Shown in pieces: positions 15,281-23,832 of a stretch of 64,000 nt of DNA; position 1 is the stretch's first letter; each line of letters begins with the position of its first letter. Under the pieces are notes generated by a model, which was not told where the DNA came from, made no database searches, and worked only from the letters and a program-made list of their open reading frames with translations. The stretch spans positions 268,654 to 332,653 of the forward strand of contig NZ_JAQIOZ010000001.1 in NCBI RefSeq assembly GCF_028023675.1. The letters run 5' to 3'. This DNA comes from Primorskyibacter aestuariivivens (GTDB lineage: Bacteria; Pseudomonadota; Alphaproteobacteria; Rhodobacterales; Rhodobacteraceae). The position numbers were made by a program, and so were the translations under genes.

Positions 15281-15712
15281 TTACTTTGCAGCGGCAGTCG
15301 CTTTCTGAACGGCAGCCGAAGCTTCCGCCTGGAAGGATTTGCCAGCCGACATGATCAGCTCAACGGTTTCGCTTTGTGCTTTCTTGGCGATCTCGGCAAA
15401 GGCGGCCAGGTTTTCGCTCACAACGGTTTGTTGGGCAGTTGCGAAATCGGTCACGGCCTGTGCGTAGTCAGCGGGCTGTGCTTTGGCTTTGGACACGTCG
15501 CCCAGCTTGGCCAGAGTGTCCTGGGTCCATTTGGTGGACAGCTCAGCGGATTTGGTTGCGGCTTCCAGAGCAACACCGGACAGCTTTTCGTTCAGGTCGG
15601 CCTGGTTCTTGAAGGCACCTTCCAGAGCGGCGGTGTCAACGGGAACGGCACCCATCATGTCTTTCAGCATTGCGGTGACGTCTTGTGCGGTTTTGGCTTT
15701 TGCAGCGGCCAT
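15281..15712 (-). CDS. phaP: Phasin, copy 1
   Basis: This 143-residue helical phasin coats PHA granules. The sequence begins MAAAKAKTAQDVTAMLKDMMGAVPVD, and the body is amphipathic helix ending in an alanine/lysine tail (VQKATAAAK). An AAGGA lies 8 nt before the ATG at 15712. It is closely related to the next phasin (SKWTQDTLAKLGDVSKAKAQPADYAQAVTDF against SKWTKDTLAKLAEISKAKAEPADYAKAMTDF). Upstream it carries a PhaR-type operator pair, and downstream a terminator. The tandem arrangement with conserved flanks shows a recent duplication. It is expected to be strongly induced during PHA accumulation. Confidence 0.93.
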   Translation of the reverse strand: MAAAKAKTAQDVTAMLKDMMGAVPVDTAALEGAFKNQADLNEKLSGVALEAATKSAELSTKWTQDTLAKLGDVSKAKAQPADYAQAVTDFATAQQTVVSENLAAFAEIAKKAQSETVELIMSAGKSFQAEASAAVQKATAAAK

Positions 15713-15781
15713 GATCTTAATCCTTGTTTTGCGGCGAACGGGCCAATCCCGTTCTGTTATCGTCTGAACCCAAAGTAATTG

Positions 15782-15820
15782 CTGCACCGCGGCATTTCAA
15801 GTCTTTTTTCTGCACTGCAG
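15782..15820 (-). promoter_or_regulatory. Candidate PhaR operator pair for phasin 1
   Basis: CTGCACCGCGG (15782-15792, one mismatch) and CTGCACTGCAG (15810-15820, perfect CTGC-N3-GCAG) are spaced 28 bp apart. The same spacing recurs upstream of phasin 2. The motif is the binding site reported for PhaR in Paracoccus and relatives. Binding is predicted only. Confidence 0.65.
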
Positions 15821-15864
15821 CATTTTTCTTCGAGCGGGCAGCAACACGTTGCACCAACAAAGAA

Positions 15865-15892
15865 AAAGACGGGCTCTTTCGAACCCGTCTTT
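15865..15892 (-). terminator. Rho-independent terminator of phasin gene 2
   Basis: AAAGACGGG and CCCGTCTTT arms enclose CTCTTTCGAA (15865-15892). The A-rich left flank becomes a U-tract on the minus strand. It lies 48 nt beyond the stop of the phasin at 15940. Confidence 0.8.
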
Positions 15893-15939
15893 CCGAATGA
15901 CAAGCGCCTCAGGGAGGAGGTCGGCGCTCTGGTCAATTC

Positions 15940-16395
15940 TTACTTCGCAGCAGCGGTCGCTTTCTTGGCGGCAGCAGTTGCTTCGTCAGTTGCTTTTTTC
16001 ACAGCGGCAGTTGCTTCTTCGGAGAAGTCTTTGCCAGCCGCCATCATCAGCTCGACGGTTTCCATTTGCACTTTTTTCGCAACTTCAGCGAAGGCAGCCA
16101 TGTTCTCGGCAGCAACTTCGGCCTGAGCAGAGGCGAAATCGGTCATTGCTTTGGCATAGTCAGCCGGCTCTGCCTTGGCTTTGGAAATCTCGGCCAGTTT
16201 GGCCAGAGTGTCTTTGGTCCATTTCGAGGAGATCTCGGTGGACTTTTCAGCGGCTTCCAGAGCAACACCGGACAGCTTTTCGTTCAGGGTTGCCTGAGTT
16301 TTGAAAGCGTCTTCGAATGCGGCGGTGTCTACCGGGAACGCGCCCATCATGTCTTTCAGCATTGCGGTGACGTCTTGTGCTTTTGCAGCGGCCAT
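15940..16395 (-). CDS. phaP: Phasin, copy 2
   Basis: This 151-residue granule-associated protein starts MAAAKAQDVTAMLKDMMGAFPVDTAAFEDAF and ends in a lysine/alanine-rich tail longer than in copy 1 (VKKATDEATAAAKKATAAAK). An AAAGGA lies upstream of the ATG at 16395. The body is about 70 percent identical by eye to the first phasin. It lies between phaC and copy 1, with its own operator pair (16463-16501) and terminator, so the two phasins are separate transcription units. Two phasins may give different affinities or amounts at the granule surface; that is inference. Confidence 0.93.
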   Translation of the reverse strand: MAAAKAQDVTAMLKDMMGAFPVDTAAFEDAFKTQATLNEKLSGVALEAAEKSTEISSKWTKDTLAKLAEISKAKAEPADYAKAMTDFASAQAEVAAENMAAFAEVAKKVQMETVELMMAAGKDFSEEATAAVKKATDEATAAAKKATAAAK

Positions 16396-16462
16396 GTCTC
16401 AAATCCTTTGTCAGCTGTACGGGCCCACCCCGTTGTTTCTGCAGCTGCAAAATATATACATG

Positions 16463-16501
16463 CTGCGGCGCGGCATTTCAAGTATTTTTTCTGCGCCGCA
16501 G
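16463..16501 (-). promoter_or_regulatory. Candidate PhaR operator pair for phasin 2
   Basis: CTGCGGCGCGG (16463-16473) and CTGCGCCGCAG (16491-16501, perfect CTGC-N3-GCAG) lie 28 bp apart, upstream of the phasin start at 16395. The T-rich spacer between them is nearly identical to that of the copy upstream of phasin 1. Confidence 0.65.
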
Positions 16502-16524
16502 CATTGGAAATTTCTGCCGAAAAA

Positions 16525-18312
16525 TCAGATGGCTGCCTTGGCCTTCACATAGGTTCCGGGCGCATCAGCAAGGGGCGGATGCTGGGAATCACCCGGTTCG
16601 CGCGCCTCGACCATCTTGCCCGCGCGGCCGCGCAGCCAGTTCTCCCAGCGCGGCCACCAAGAGCCTTCATGGAACTCCGCACCCTCCATCCAGGCGTCCG
16701 CCGTATCCGGCAGGTCGTCATTGGTATAGTGGCCGTATTTCTTCTTGCTCGGCGGATTGACGATGCCCGCGATATGGCCCGACTGTCCGACGATGAAGGT
16801 CTTGGACCGGCTGCCGGTCATCAGGAAACCGCGATACACGTCTTTCCATGGCGCGATATGGTCGGTCTCGGTGGCAATGGAACAGAGCGGCACGCTTACA
16901 TCGCGGATGTTTAGCTTTTCACCCAGAATTTCGAAACCGCCTTCGATGAATTCATTGCGCTGACACAGCCCGCGCAGATACTGCACCGTCATCTTGCCCG
17001 GCAGGCCCGAACCGTCGCCGTTCCAGTAGAGCAGGTCAAAGGCGGGCGGGGTTTCGCCCATCATGTAATTGCGGATCGCCGGTTGATAGACCAGATCGTT
17101 GGAGCGCAGGAACGACATGGTCCGCCCCATGATGAAAGACCGCAGAATGCCCTGCTGCTTCACTTCCGCCTCGATCCCGTCGACGAAATCATCCTGCAGG
17201 AATGGGGTAAACTCGCCCTGGTCCGAGAAATCGGTCAGCGCGGTAAAGAAGGTTGCTGACTTGACCGATTTATCGCCGCGTTTCTGCAACAGCGCCAGTG
17301 TCAGGTGCAAAGTGGTGCCCGCGATGCAATAGCCGACGGTGTTGACCTGTTTCACGCCGCAAATCGACTTGGCCTCTTCGATGGCGCGCAGGAAACCGTC
17401 CTGAACGTAGTCATCCATGGACACGTCGCTATAGCTGACATCGGGGTTGATCCAGCTGACCACAAACAGCGTGTAACCCTGGTCGACCACCCACCGGATA
17501 AAGCTGTTCTTTTCCTTGAGGTCGAGAATGTAGAACTTGTTGATCCAGGGCGGAAAGAGCACCACCGGGATATCATGTACCTTTTCGGTGCTGGGGCTGT
17601 ACTGGATCAGCTCCATCATCTTGTTGCGATACACAACCTTGCCCGGAGCCGTGGCAATGTTCTCGCCAATCGAGAAGGCACTGTCATCGGCCAGTTTCAC
17701 CACCAGTTCGCCATTATTGGCTTCAAGATCGGCCACAAGGTTTTCCAGCCCCTTCACAACCGACTCGCCCTCGGTCTCGATCGCCTTTTGCAATGCGTCG
17801 GGATTGGTTGCGAAGAAATTGGTCGGCGCCATCATGTCGACGATCTGTTGCGAGAAGTAACGCAGTCGGCGCTTTTCCTTCTCATCCATGTCATCGATAT
17901 CCTCGACGGCATTTTTGATGGCCTCGGAGTTGATCAGGTATTGCTGCTTGATGAAGTTGAAATAGGGGTTGGTCTTCCACATCTCGTTTTTGAAACGTGG
18001 ATCGGCGGGGGTTTTGTCCTCGGGCGCGGCAAGCTTGCCGCTGGCCAGTTGCCTCTGCGCCTCGGCGAAATGGCTCAGCGTCTTGCCCCAATACTCGACC
18101 TGATGTTCGATGATTTTCGAGGGGTTGTTGAGCATTTCCTGCCAATAGGCCGTTGCCGCATGTGCAAACAATTCCTGATCCGGCGTCGAGATGCCCGGAT
18201 TCGGTGGCTGCTTGCGGGTCAATGCTTGCGTAAGCCGCTTGGTCAAGTCCTCAATTTTGGCAATATTCTCGTCGAGATGCGCAACATTATTACCTGCGTC
18301 GTTCTCATTCAT
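16525..18312 (-). CDS. phaC: Class I poly(3-hydroxyalkanoate) synthase PhaC
   Basis: This 595-residue polymerase makes PHA from hydroxyacyl-CoA. The lipase-like box GYCIAGT places the nucleophile Cys at residue 329, and a histidine lies in GQSGHIAGIVNPPSKKKYG. The N-terminal half carries the usual class I region (FKNEMWKTNPYFNFIKQQYLINSEAI). The start at 18312 (MNENDAGNN) was chosen because GGAG is six bases upstream; ATG two codons earlier sits on top of it. Length is normal for class I. phaZ is divergent 119 nt away, with phasins downstream on the same strand. Confidence 0.95.
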   Translation of the reverse strand: MNENDAGNNVAHLDENIAKIEDLTKRLTQALTRKQPPNPGISTPDQELFAHAATAYWQEMLNNPSKIIEHQVEYWGKTLSHFAEAQRQLASGKLAAPEDKTPADPRFKNEMWKTNPYFNFIKQQYLINSEAIKNAVEDIDDMDEKEKRRLRYFSQQIVDMMAPTNFFATNPDALQKAIETEGESVVKGLENLVADLEANNGELVVKLADDSAFSIGENIATAPGKVVYRNKMMELIQYSPSTEKVHDIPVVLFPPWINKFYILDLKEKNSFIRWVVDQGYTLFVVSWINPDVSYSDVSMDDYVQDGFLRAIEEAKSICGVKQVNTVGYCIAGTTLHLTLALLQKRGDKSVKSATFFTALTDFSDQGEFTPFLQDDFVDGIEAEVKQQGILRSFIMGRTMSFLRSNDLVYQPAIRNYMMGETPPAFDLLYWNGDGSGLPGKMTVQYLRGLCQRNEFIEGGFEILGEKLNIRDVSVPLCSIATETDHIAPWKDVYRGFLMTGSRSKTFIVGQSGHIAGIVNPPSKKKYGHYTNDDLPDTADAWMEGAEFHEGSWWPRWENWLRGRAGKMVEAREPGDSQHPPLADAPGTYVKAKAAI

Positions 18313-18431
18313 TGTCATCTCCACGAATCCCCTATATTCTCGCACTCGCAGCATAAAGGCGCTTTGCAGGAGGGGTCAAAGCGACAAAACAACCGGGCAT
18401 AGATTCGCCCAAGGAAAGCAGGAGACGCCTC

Positions 18432-19697
18432 ATGCGTTACATGGCGACCTATGATCTCATGGAGACCGTGCGCAACACCAACCAATGGCTCGGCGCAACC
18501 GCAGAGGCGATGGCCTCTTATCCGGTCTTCGCGCTCTGGCCCAACCCGGGCATGAACTGGCTGGCGGCCTGGGGTGAGGTCACGGAACGAGCCTTTCACC
18601 GCATGGTCGTGAAACCCGACTGGGGCATTCACTCTTTCACCTGCGAAGACGGCAAGGACCATCTGGTCAATGTTCGCACCGAAGTCAGCCGCCCGTTCGG
18701 CGATCTGGTGCATTTCGAAGTGGCCGGTCGTAAACCCGCGCCGCGCCGTGTGCTGCTGGTTGCACCCATGTCGGGCCACTATGCCACGCTCCTGCGCTCG
18801 ACCGTGCGGTCGCTCCTGCGCGATTGCGAGGTCTTCGTGACGGACTGGCACAATGCCCGCGACATCCCGGTGTCCGAGGGCAAGTTCGACGTCGAGGATT
18901 ACACCCAGTATCTCGTTGATTTCATGCGTCATCTGGGCCCGGAAACCCATGTGATCGCGGTGTGTCAGCCCGCCCCGCTGACGCTGGCCGCGACCGCCTA
19001 TCTCGCCGAGGAAGACCCAGATGCACAGCCCCGGTCGCTGACGCTGATCGGTGGCCCCATCGACCCCGACGCGACCCCCACCGACGTAACCGATTTCGGC
19101 CGCCGCGTGACCATGGGCCAGCTTGAGGGAACCATGATCCAGCGGGTCGGGTTCAAATATAAGGGCGTGGGACGACTGGTCTATCCCGGCCTGTTGCAGC
19201 TTGCCTCCTTCATGTCGATGAATGGCGACCGCCACTCCAAGGCGTTCCAGGACCAGATCGGCCGCGTCATGCGGGGCGAGGCGTCCGACCACGATGCGCA
19301 TAACCGCTTCTATGACGAATACCTTGCCGTGATGGACATGCCGGCTGAATTCTACCTGTCCACCGTCGAACGGATCTTCAAGAATCGCGAGATTGCCAAG
19401 AACGAATTCGTGGTGAACGGCAAGAAAGTGGATATCGGCAAGATCACCACCGTGGCCGTGAAAACCGTCGAAGGGGCCAAGGACGACATCTCGGCTCCCG
19501 GCCAATGTGTTGCCGCGCTGGATCTTTGCACCGGGCTGCCCGACAGCAAGAAAGCCAGCCATCTGGAGCCCGAAGCAGGCCATTACGGTATCTTCGCGGG
19601 CAAATCCTGGCGTAACAATATCCGCCCGCTGGTGCTCGATTTCATCGACGCCAACAGCGGCAAGGCGAAACCGGCAAACAAGAACGCTGCCGCGTAA
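18432..19697 (+). CDS. phaZ: Intracellular polyhydroxyalkanoate depolymerase PhaZ
   Basis: This 421-residue intracellular PHA depolymerase hydrolyses stored polymer. The N-terminus (MRYMATYDLMETVRNTNQWLG) is typical of the PhaZ family of Cupriavidus and relatives. The active-site region is VIAVCQPAPLTLAATAYLAEED with Cys178 in place of a serine nucleophile, as is known for that branch. It has no signal peptide. It is transcribed away from phaC, so both can be controlled from the shared 119-nt region. A bidirectional terminator follows at 19718-19746. Confidence 0.93.
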   Translation: MRYMATYDLMETVRNTNQWLGATAEAMASYPVFALWPNPGMNWLAAWGEVTERAFHRMVVKPDWGIHSFTCEDGKDHLVNVRTEVSRPFGDLVHFEVAGRKPAPRRVLLVAPMSGHYATLLRSTVRSLLRDCEVFVTDWHNARDIPVSEGKFDVEDYTQYLVDFMRHLGPETHVIAVCQPAPLTLAATAYLAEEDPDAQPRSLTLIGGPIDPDATPTDVTDFGRRVTMGQLEGTMIQRVGFKYKGVGRLVYPGLLQLASFMSMNGDRHSKAFQDQIGRVMRGEASDHDAHNRFYDEYLAVMDMPAEFYLSTVERIFKNREIAKNEFVVNGKKVDIGKITTVAVKTVEGAKDDISAPGQCVAALDLCTGLPDSKKASHLEPEAGHYGIFAGKSWRNNIRPLVLDFIDANSGKAKPANKNAAA

Positions 19698-19717
19698 CGC
19701 TTTGATCTACAATTGAA

Positions 19718-19746
19718 TAAAGGCCCTCGCCATGGCGGGGGCCTTT
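19718..19746. terminator. Bidirectional terminator between phaZ and oxidoreductase gene
   Basis: AAAGGCCCTCGCC pairs with GGCGGGGGCCTTT around a CAT/ATG loop, with A-rich and T-rich flanks, so it can serve both converging genes. Confidence 0.85.
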
Positions 19747-19751
19747 GTCGT

Positions 19752-20732
19752 TCAGCCCGGCTGACCCGCGGCGTCGAACACACGGTCGATCATCGCCTGC
19801 GTTCCCTTGGAGAACTCAAGCGGACAGGGATAGTCGGCTCCATCCAGCACTGCATTGTTGAAATTCTCGACCTGGCACACATACTGGTTCACCCCCGGCC
19901 AGCGCCATGTCACGATTTCCATCCCCGGGCGCTCCAGCGACAATTCCGCCTGATCGAACACGCCCGCGTTAAATGGCGCTTTAACCCGCAGGATTCCCTT
20001 GTCCCCCTGAAGGGTGACCTCCTGCCGGGGCATCATGCGCATGGAGTTGACGGCAGAGAAATGGAACGACGGGAATCGCGCCGTCACATGCGACCAGACA
20101 TCGACCCCGTTTTCCCATGTGAACGCCGTAGACAGAATCTCGTCAGGCTCTTCTCCGGTCACGTAGCGCGCGGTGCCATAGGTATAGACCCCGATATCGG
20201 GGATCGCGCCGCCGCCGGTCTCGGCCCGGTTGCGGATATTGCCGCCGTCGCGCCGGTTGTCATAGGAAAACACCGTATCCCACAGGATCAGTTCGCCAAT
20301 CTCGCCCGCCTGAACCAGTTCACGCACCTTTTGCCAGCGCGGGTGATGCACGACCATATAGGCCTCGGCGGCCAATAACCCGGTCTCATCGCGGAGCGCC
20401 ATCACGCTGTCGAACGCATCGGCCCGCATCGCCAGCGGTTTTTCCACCAACACATGTTTGCCCGCGCGCAGGGCCTTTTCCGCCCATTCCACATGCAGAT
20501 GATTGGGCAGCGGGATATAGACCGCGTCGATGCTGTCACTGGCCAACATCGCGTCGTAATCGGTGAACACATCCAACCCCGGCTCCATGTCCACGAAAGG
20601 CGCGGCCTTGTCGGCGCTCGACGTGGCAATCGCCGCGAAACGCCCCCGGCGCGCGGCGTGAATGGCGGGTGCCATATGTTCGCGTGCGAATTTCGCGGCA
20701 CCCAGAACGCCCCAGCGCAGATGATCCGACAT
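19752..20732 (-). CDS. Gfo/Idh/MocA-family oxidoreductase
   Basis: This 326-residue NAD(P)-dependent sugar or inositol-type dehydrogenase has an N-terminal Rossmann segment (WGVLGAAKFAREHMAPAI), then AVYIPLPNHLHVEWAEKALRAGKHVLVEKPLAMRAD with the family EKP motif, and a C-terminal beta-sheet domain. GGGGAG lies about 7 nt before the ATG at 20732. The protein is slightly short but complete for the family. It is monocistronic between phaZ and rpoH, with terminators on both sides. The substrate is not apparent; the family covers glucose-fructose, inositol and scyllo-inosose enzymes. Confidence 0.88.
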   Translation of the reverse strand: MSDHLRWGVLGAAKFAREHMAPAIHAARRGRFAAIATSSADKAAPFVDMEPGLDVFTDYDAMLASDSIDAVYIPLPNHLHVEWAEKALRAGKHVLVEKPLAMRADAFDSVMALRDETGLLAAEAYMVVHHPRWQKVRELVQAGEIGELILWDTVFSYDNRRDGGNIRNRAETGGGAIPDIGVYTYGTARYVTGEEPDEILSTAFTWENGVDVWSHVTARFPSFHFSAVNSMRMMPRQEVTLQGDKGILRVKAPFNAGVFDQAELSLERPGMEIVTWRWPGVNQYVCQVENFNNAVLDGADYPCPLEFSKGTQAMIDRVFDAAGQPG

Positions 20733-20792
20733 GTCATGCTCCCCGATTTGTTTGCGCAAACATGCCCCCTGCCCCGGGTGAGGTCAAAGAAA

Positions 20793-20818
20793 AAGGCCGG
20801 AGCGCGATGCTCCGGCCT
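20793..20818. terminator. Terminator downstream of rpoH
   Basis: AAGGCCGGAGC and GCTCCGGCCT arms form an 11-bp stem with a GCGAT loop. An A-run on the plus strand gives the U-tract for rpoH, whose stop is at 20860. Confidence 0.85.
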
Positions 20819-20859
20819 CTCGTGCCTTTGAGGGAAGGCCCTGGGGAAAGTCTTGAGGT

Positions 20860-21756
20860 TTATGCCGCGGGCAACATGCCCTGTTTCTTGGCCAGTTCGC
20901 GCATGCGCTTTTGCAGCTTTTCAAAGGCGCGCACCTCGATCTGGCGGATGCGTTCACGGCTCACGTCATACTGACCGGACAGGTCTTCGAGCGTAACCGT
21001 CTCATCGGACAGGCGGCGCTGGGTGAGGATGTCCTTTTCGCGATCATTGAGCACATCCATCGCCTCGGCCAGCATGGCACGGCGCGATTCAAGCTCATCG
21101 CGTTCCTCGTAATCGGCGGCCTGGTCGGCGTCTTCATCCTCCAGCCAGTCCTGCCATTGCATCGAGCCTTCGCCCTCTTGCCCCACCTGGGCATTGAGCG
21201 AGGCATCGCCACCGGACATGCGCCGGTTCATCGAGATCACCTCGTCCTCAGTCACGCCCAGATCATGCGCAATCTGCTTGACGTTCTCGGGACGCAGGTC
21301 GCCATCCTCAAGCGCGCCGATCTTGGCCTTGGCCTTGCGCAGGTTGAAGAACAGCTTCTTCTGCGCGCTGGTGGTACCCAGCTTCACAAGGCTCCAGGAC
21401 CGCAGGATATATTCCTGGATCGAGGCGCGGATCCACCACATCGCATAGGTGGCAAGGCGGAAGCCCTTTTCCGGGTCAAAGCGTTTCACGGCCTGCATCA
21501 GACCCACGTTTGCCTCAGAAATCACCTCGGCCTGCGGCAAGCCATAGCCGCGGTAGCCCATGGCGATCTTTGCCGCCAGTCGCAGGTGACTGGTGACCAT
21601 CTTATGGGCCGCCTGAGTGTCTTCTTTCTCGACCCAAGCCTTGGCCAGCATGTATTCTTCTTCCGGCTCCAGAAGCGGAAACTTCCGGATTTCCTGCAAA
21701 TACCGGGACAGGCCGCCTTCGGGCGTCGGGGCCGGCAGATTTGCGTAGTTAGCCAT
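20860..21756 (-). CDS. rpoH: RNA polymerase heat-shock sigma factor RpoH (sigma-32)
   Basis: This 298-residue sigma-70-family factor directs transcription of heat-shock and stress genes. Region 2 includes ISEANVGLMQAVKRFDPEKGFRLATYAMWWIRASIQEYI; the RpoH box QKKLFFNLRK follows; region 4 has the helix-turn-helix TLEDLSGQYDVSRERIRQIEVRAFEKLQ. GGAGGG lies before the ATG at 21756 (MANYANLPAPTPEGG). The upstream rluD gene and DUF6476-type gene are commonly beside rpoH in Rhodobacterales. About 256 nt separate it from rluD. An A+T-rich region with TTTACACTGTTAACATT lies before its start, the likely promoter region. Confidence 0.95.
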   Translation of the reverse strand: MANYANLPAPTPEGGLSRYLQEIRKFPLLEPEEEYMLAKAWVEKEDTQAAHKMVTSHLRLAAKIAMGYRGYGLPQAEVISEANVGLMQAVKRFDPEKGFRLATYAMWWIRASIQEYILRSWSLVKLGTTSAQKKLFFNLRKAKAKIGALEDGDLRPENVKQIAHDLGVTEDEVISMNRRMSGGDASLNAQVGQEGEGSMQWQDWLEDEDADQAADYEERDELESRRAMLAEAMDVLNDREKDILTQRRLSDETVTLEDLSGQYDVSRERIRQIEVRAFEKLQKRMRELAKKQGMLPAA

Positions 21757-22012
21757 GTCAGTCCCTCCAATGTTTACACTGTTAACATTCAATATGGGGT
21801 AGGAAACATGCTTTTCAAGGGCATATATCCTCCGTTGCGATAAATATTAAACTGATCTGTTCAGAACGCCAACGTTGTGACACGCGCCTCACGCGGATGT
21901 GCGGGTTTTGACAATTGCTGTCATCTTAAGGGGTGATTTTGTGCTGATCATGCGAAATCGCAGACCGAAAATGAAACATTTGCGCGATAGCCTGCAATTC
22001 CGCATGGGAATA

Positions 22013-23041
22013 TTACAGCCCATTCCCCCGCAACTGGGCCAGCAGGGCCTGCATATCCTCAGGTAAGGGCGCCTCGAAATCGAGCCAATCGCCCGTGACC
22101 GGATGCGCGAATCCCAGCTTTGCCGCATGCAGCGCCTGTCGCGGAAATCCCGCCAAAGCGCTCACCACAGGCTCCGGAAGAGCTTTTTGGGGCAGTTTGC
22201 GTTTGCCGCCATAGGTCGCGTCGCCGATCAACCCATGCCCGGCATGGGCCATATGCACCCGAATCTGATGGGTGCGCCCAGTCTCAAGGCGGCATTCCAT
22301 CAGCGCCACCACCGGCGGCGTACCGAAACTCTCCAACAACCGTGCGCGTGTGACCGCATGTCGCCCGCCCTCGAAACAGACCGCCTGTTTCTGCCGATCG
22401 GTGCGGTGGCGCGCCAGTTGCGTGGTGATCTTCATGACATTACCCGGCTCGAAACTGATCCCGCGCAATCCGCGCAGCCGAGGATCGGCGGCATCCGGCA
22501 CGCCGTAAACAATCGCCCGATAGGCGCGTTCGGCGCTGTGTTTCTCGAACTGCGCGGCCAGCCCGTGATGGGCCGCGTCGGATTTGGCGACCACCAACAC
22601 GCCGCTTGTATCCTTGTCGATGCGGTGCACGATGCCCGGGCGCTTCATTCCGCCCACCCCGGACAGCGTGTCACCGCAATGATGCAAGAGCGCATTGACC
22701 AGCGTGCCAGACGGCGTACCCGGCGCGGGATGCACCACCATGCCGACCGGTTTGTTCACCACGATCAGCGCGTCATCCTCGAACAGGATATCCAGAGCGA
22801 TATCCTCGGGCAGGATATGGCTCTCGGCCGCTTCCTCCAGCGTGATCGCCACCTCGGCCCCCTCGCTCACCTTGGCCTTGGGGTTCACCTCGACCTTGCC
22901 GTCCAGCGTGATGGCCCCGGCCTCCAACAGCCGCGCAAGCCGGGTACGCGACAGCGCCGCCTCCTCTGGCACATCGCGGGCCAAGGCCTTATCAAGGCGG
23001 GCGGGCGGATTGGCGCCAATGGTGAAACGGAGTTCCGGCAT
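22013..23041 (-). CDS. rluD: RluA-family 23S rRNA pseudouridine synthase (RluD-like)
   Basis: This 342-residue enzyme isomerises uridine in 23S rRNA. An S4-like RNA-binding domain occupies about residues 10-80 (LARLLEAGAITLDGKVEVNPKAKV), and the catalytic domain carries GIVHRIDKDTSGVLVVAKSD, with the invariant catalytic Asp in HRIDKDTSG, then LETGRTHQIRVHMAHAGHGLIGDATYG. The start at 23041 shares its CATG with the oppositely oriented short gene at 23040. The family assignment is firm; RluD over RluC is based on the overall length and neighbourhood, with some uncertainty. Confidence 0.92.
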   Translation of the reverse strand: MPELRFTIGANPPARLDKALARDVPEEAALSRTRLARLLEAGAITLDGKVEVNPKAKVSEGAEVAITLEEAAESHILPEDIALDILFEDDALIVVNKPVGMVVHPAPGTPSGTLVNALLHHCGDTLSGVGGMKRPGIVHRIDKDTSGVLVVAKSDAAHHGLAAQFEKHSAERAYRAIVYGVPDAADPRLRGLRGISFEPGNVMKITTQLARHRTDRQKQAVCFEGGRHAVTRARLLESFGTPPVVALMECRLETGRTHQIRVHMAHAGHGLIGDATYGGKRKLPQKALPEPVVSALAGFPRQALHAAKLGFAHPVTGDWLDFEAPLPEDMQALLAQLRGNGL

Positions 23042-23351
23042 GAATATGGCCCCTGATGAGCATGACGATCTGCCCGAACCGTCGAACCTGCGTTTTCTGC
23101 GGGTGCTGGTGACGGTGCTCACGGGCGTGATGATTGGCGGGGTCATACTGATCATCGTGCTGATTGTCATCCGCTTCCGTGATCCCGGTCCGCAGGTGCC
23201 AGAGGATCTGACCCTGCCCGCCGATGTGACACCGCAAGCGGTGACCTTTGGAACAGGATGGGTTGCGGTGGTCACCGATGATGACCGCATCCTGATCTTT
23301 GACCGGGTCACGGGCCGGATGACGCAGGAAGTCGCGGTCACTGGTAACTGA
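23040..23351 (+). CDS. DUF6476-like single-helix membrane protein
   Basis: This 103-residue protein has an acidic N-terminus, one membrane helix (about residues 21-45, LRFLRVLVTVLTGVMIGGVILIIVLIVIRF cut into two parts by a glycine pair) and a beta-rich C-terminal part (VTFGTGWVAVVTDDDRILIFDRVTG). GGAG lies 7 nt before the ATG. It is divergent from rluD with overlapping start codons, and its end overlaps the cytochrome b gene on the other strand by 14 nt. The pattern fits the DUF6476 family that recurs beside rluD/rpoH in Rhodobacterales. Function is unknown. Confidence 0.75.
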   Translation: MNMAPDEHDDLPEPSNLRFLRVLVTVLTGVMIGGVILIIVLIVIRFRDPGPQVPEDLTLPADVTPQAVTFGTGWVAVVTDDDRILIFDRVTGRMTQEVAVTGN

Positions 23352-23832
23352 GCGCGATCCAGACATGCACGGCAATGAGCGGTAACAGCGCCGAGGCCAG
23401 CGCGATATGCACCCACAGCCAGAGGTGATAGAGCCAGCTGCTGCGATAGGGGATAACCTCGCGATTGAGCAGCCCGGTCGCGGCCACGGCGATAAAGGTC
23501 ACCGCCAGAACCGAGGTCCAGGCATGACCAAAACGCACCGCATGGACGGCAAAAAGCAGCGTTGTGGCCACCCCGACCCAGCGATGTGCCGTATAGTGTT
23601 TGCGTTGCTTGCGAGCGGGAGCTTTGCGGTCGCGGACCCAGAGCAGCACCCATTGATAGAGGATCGCGGCGAGCAAGGCGGTGCCCGTGGCGACCTGCCA
23701 TGACAAAGACCCCGCCCAGCGCGTGGGCTGCAGCGCGGTTTCGGCAGTAAAGACCAGCACCACAAGGGACAGCCCTATCAACCCGAGAATGACATAGGGC
23801 CGGCGCCGGACCCGCAGGATCAGCGCGGTCAT
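23338..23832 (-). CDS. Cytochrome b561-like membrane protein
   Basis: This 164-residue membrane protein has four hydrophobic helices and likely haem-ligand histidines in HYTAHRWVGVATTLLFAVHAVRF and in the C-terminal YHLWLWVHIALASALLPLIAVHVWIALSY. It resembles di-haem cytochrome b561 or b-type subunits that pass electrons across the inner membrane. The ATG at 23832 overlaps the stop of the DUF3365-like gene by 4 nt, so the three-gene unit 25318-23338 is translationally coupled. It is the last gene of that operon. The arrangement with two c-haem proteins implies electron transfer between quinol and periplasmic haem proteins; direction is unknown. Confidence 0.8.
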   Translation of the reverse strand: MTALILRVRRRPYVILGLIGLSLVVLVFTAETALQPTRWAGSLSWQVATGTALLAAILYQWVLLWVRDRKAPARKQRKHYTAHRWVGVATTLLFAVHAVRFGHAWTSVLAVTFIAVAATGLLNREVIPYRSSWLYHLWLWVHIALASALLPLIAVHVWIALSYQ

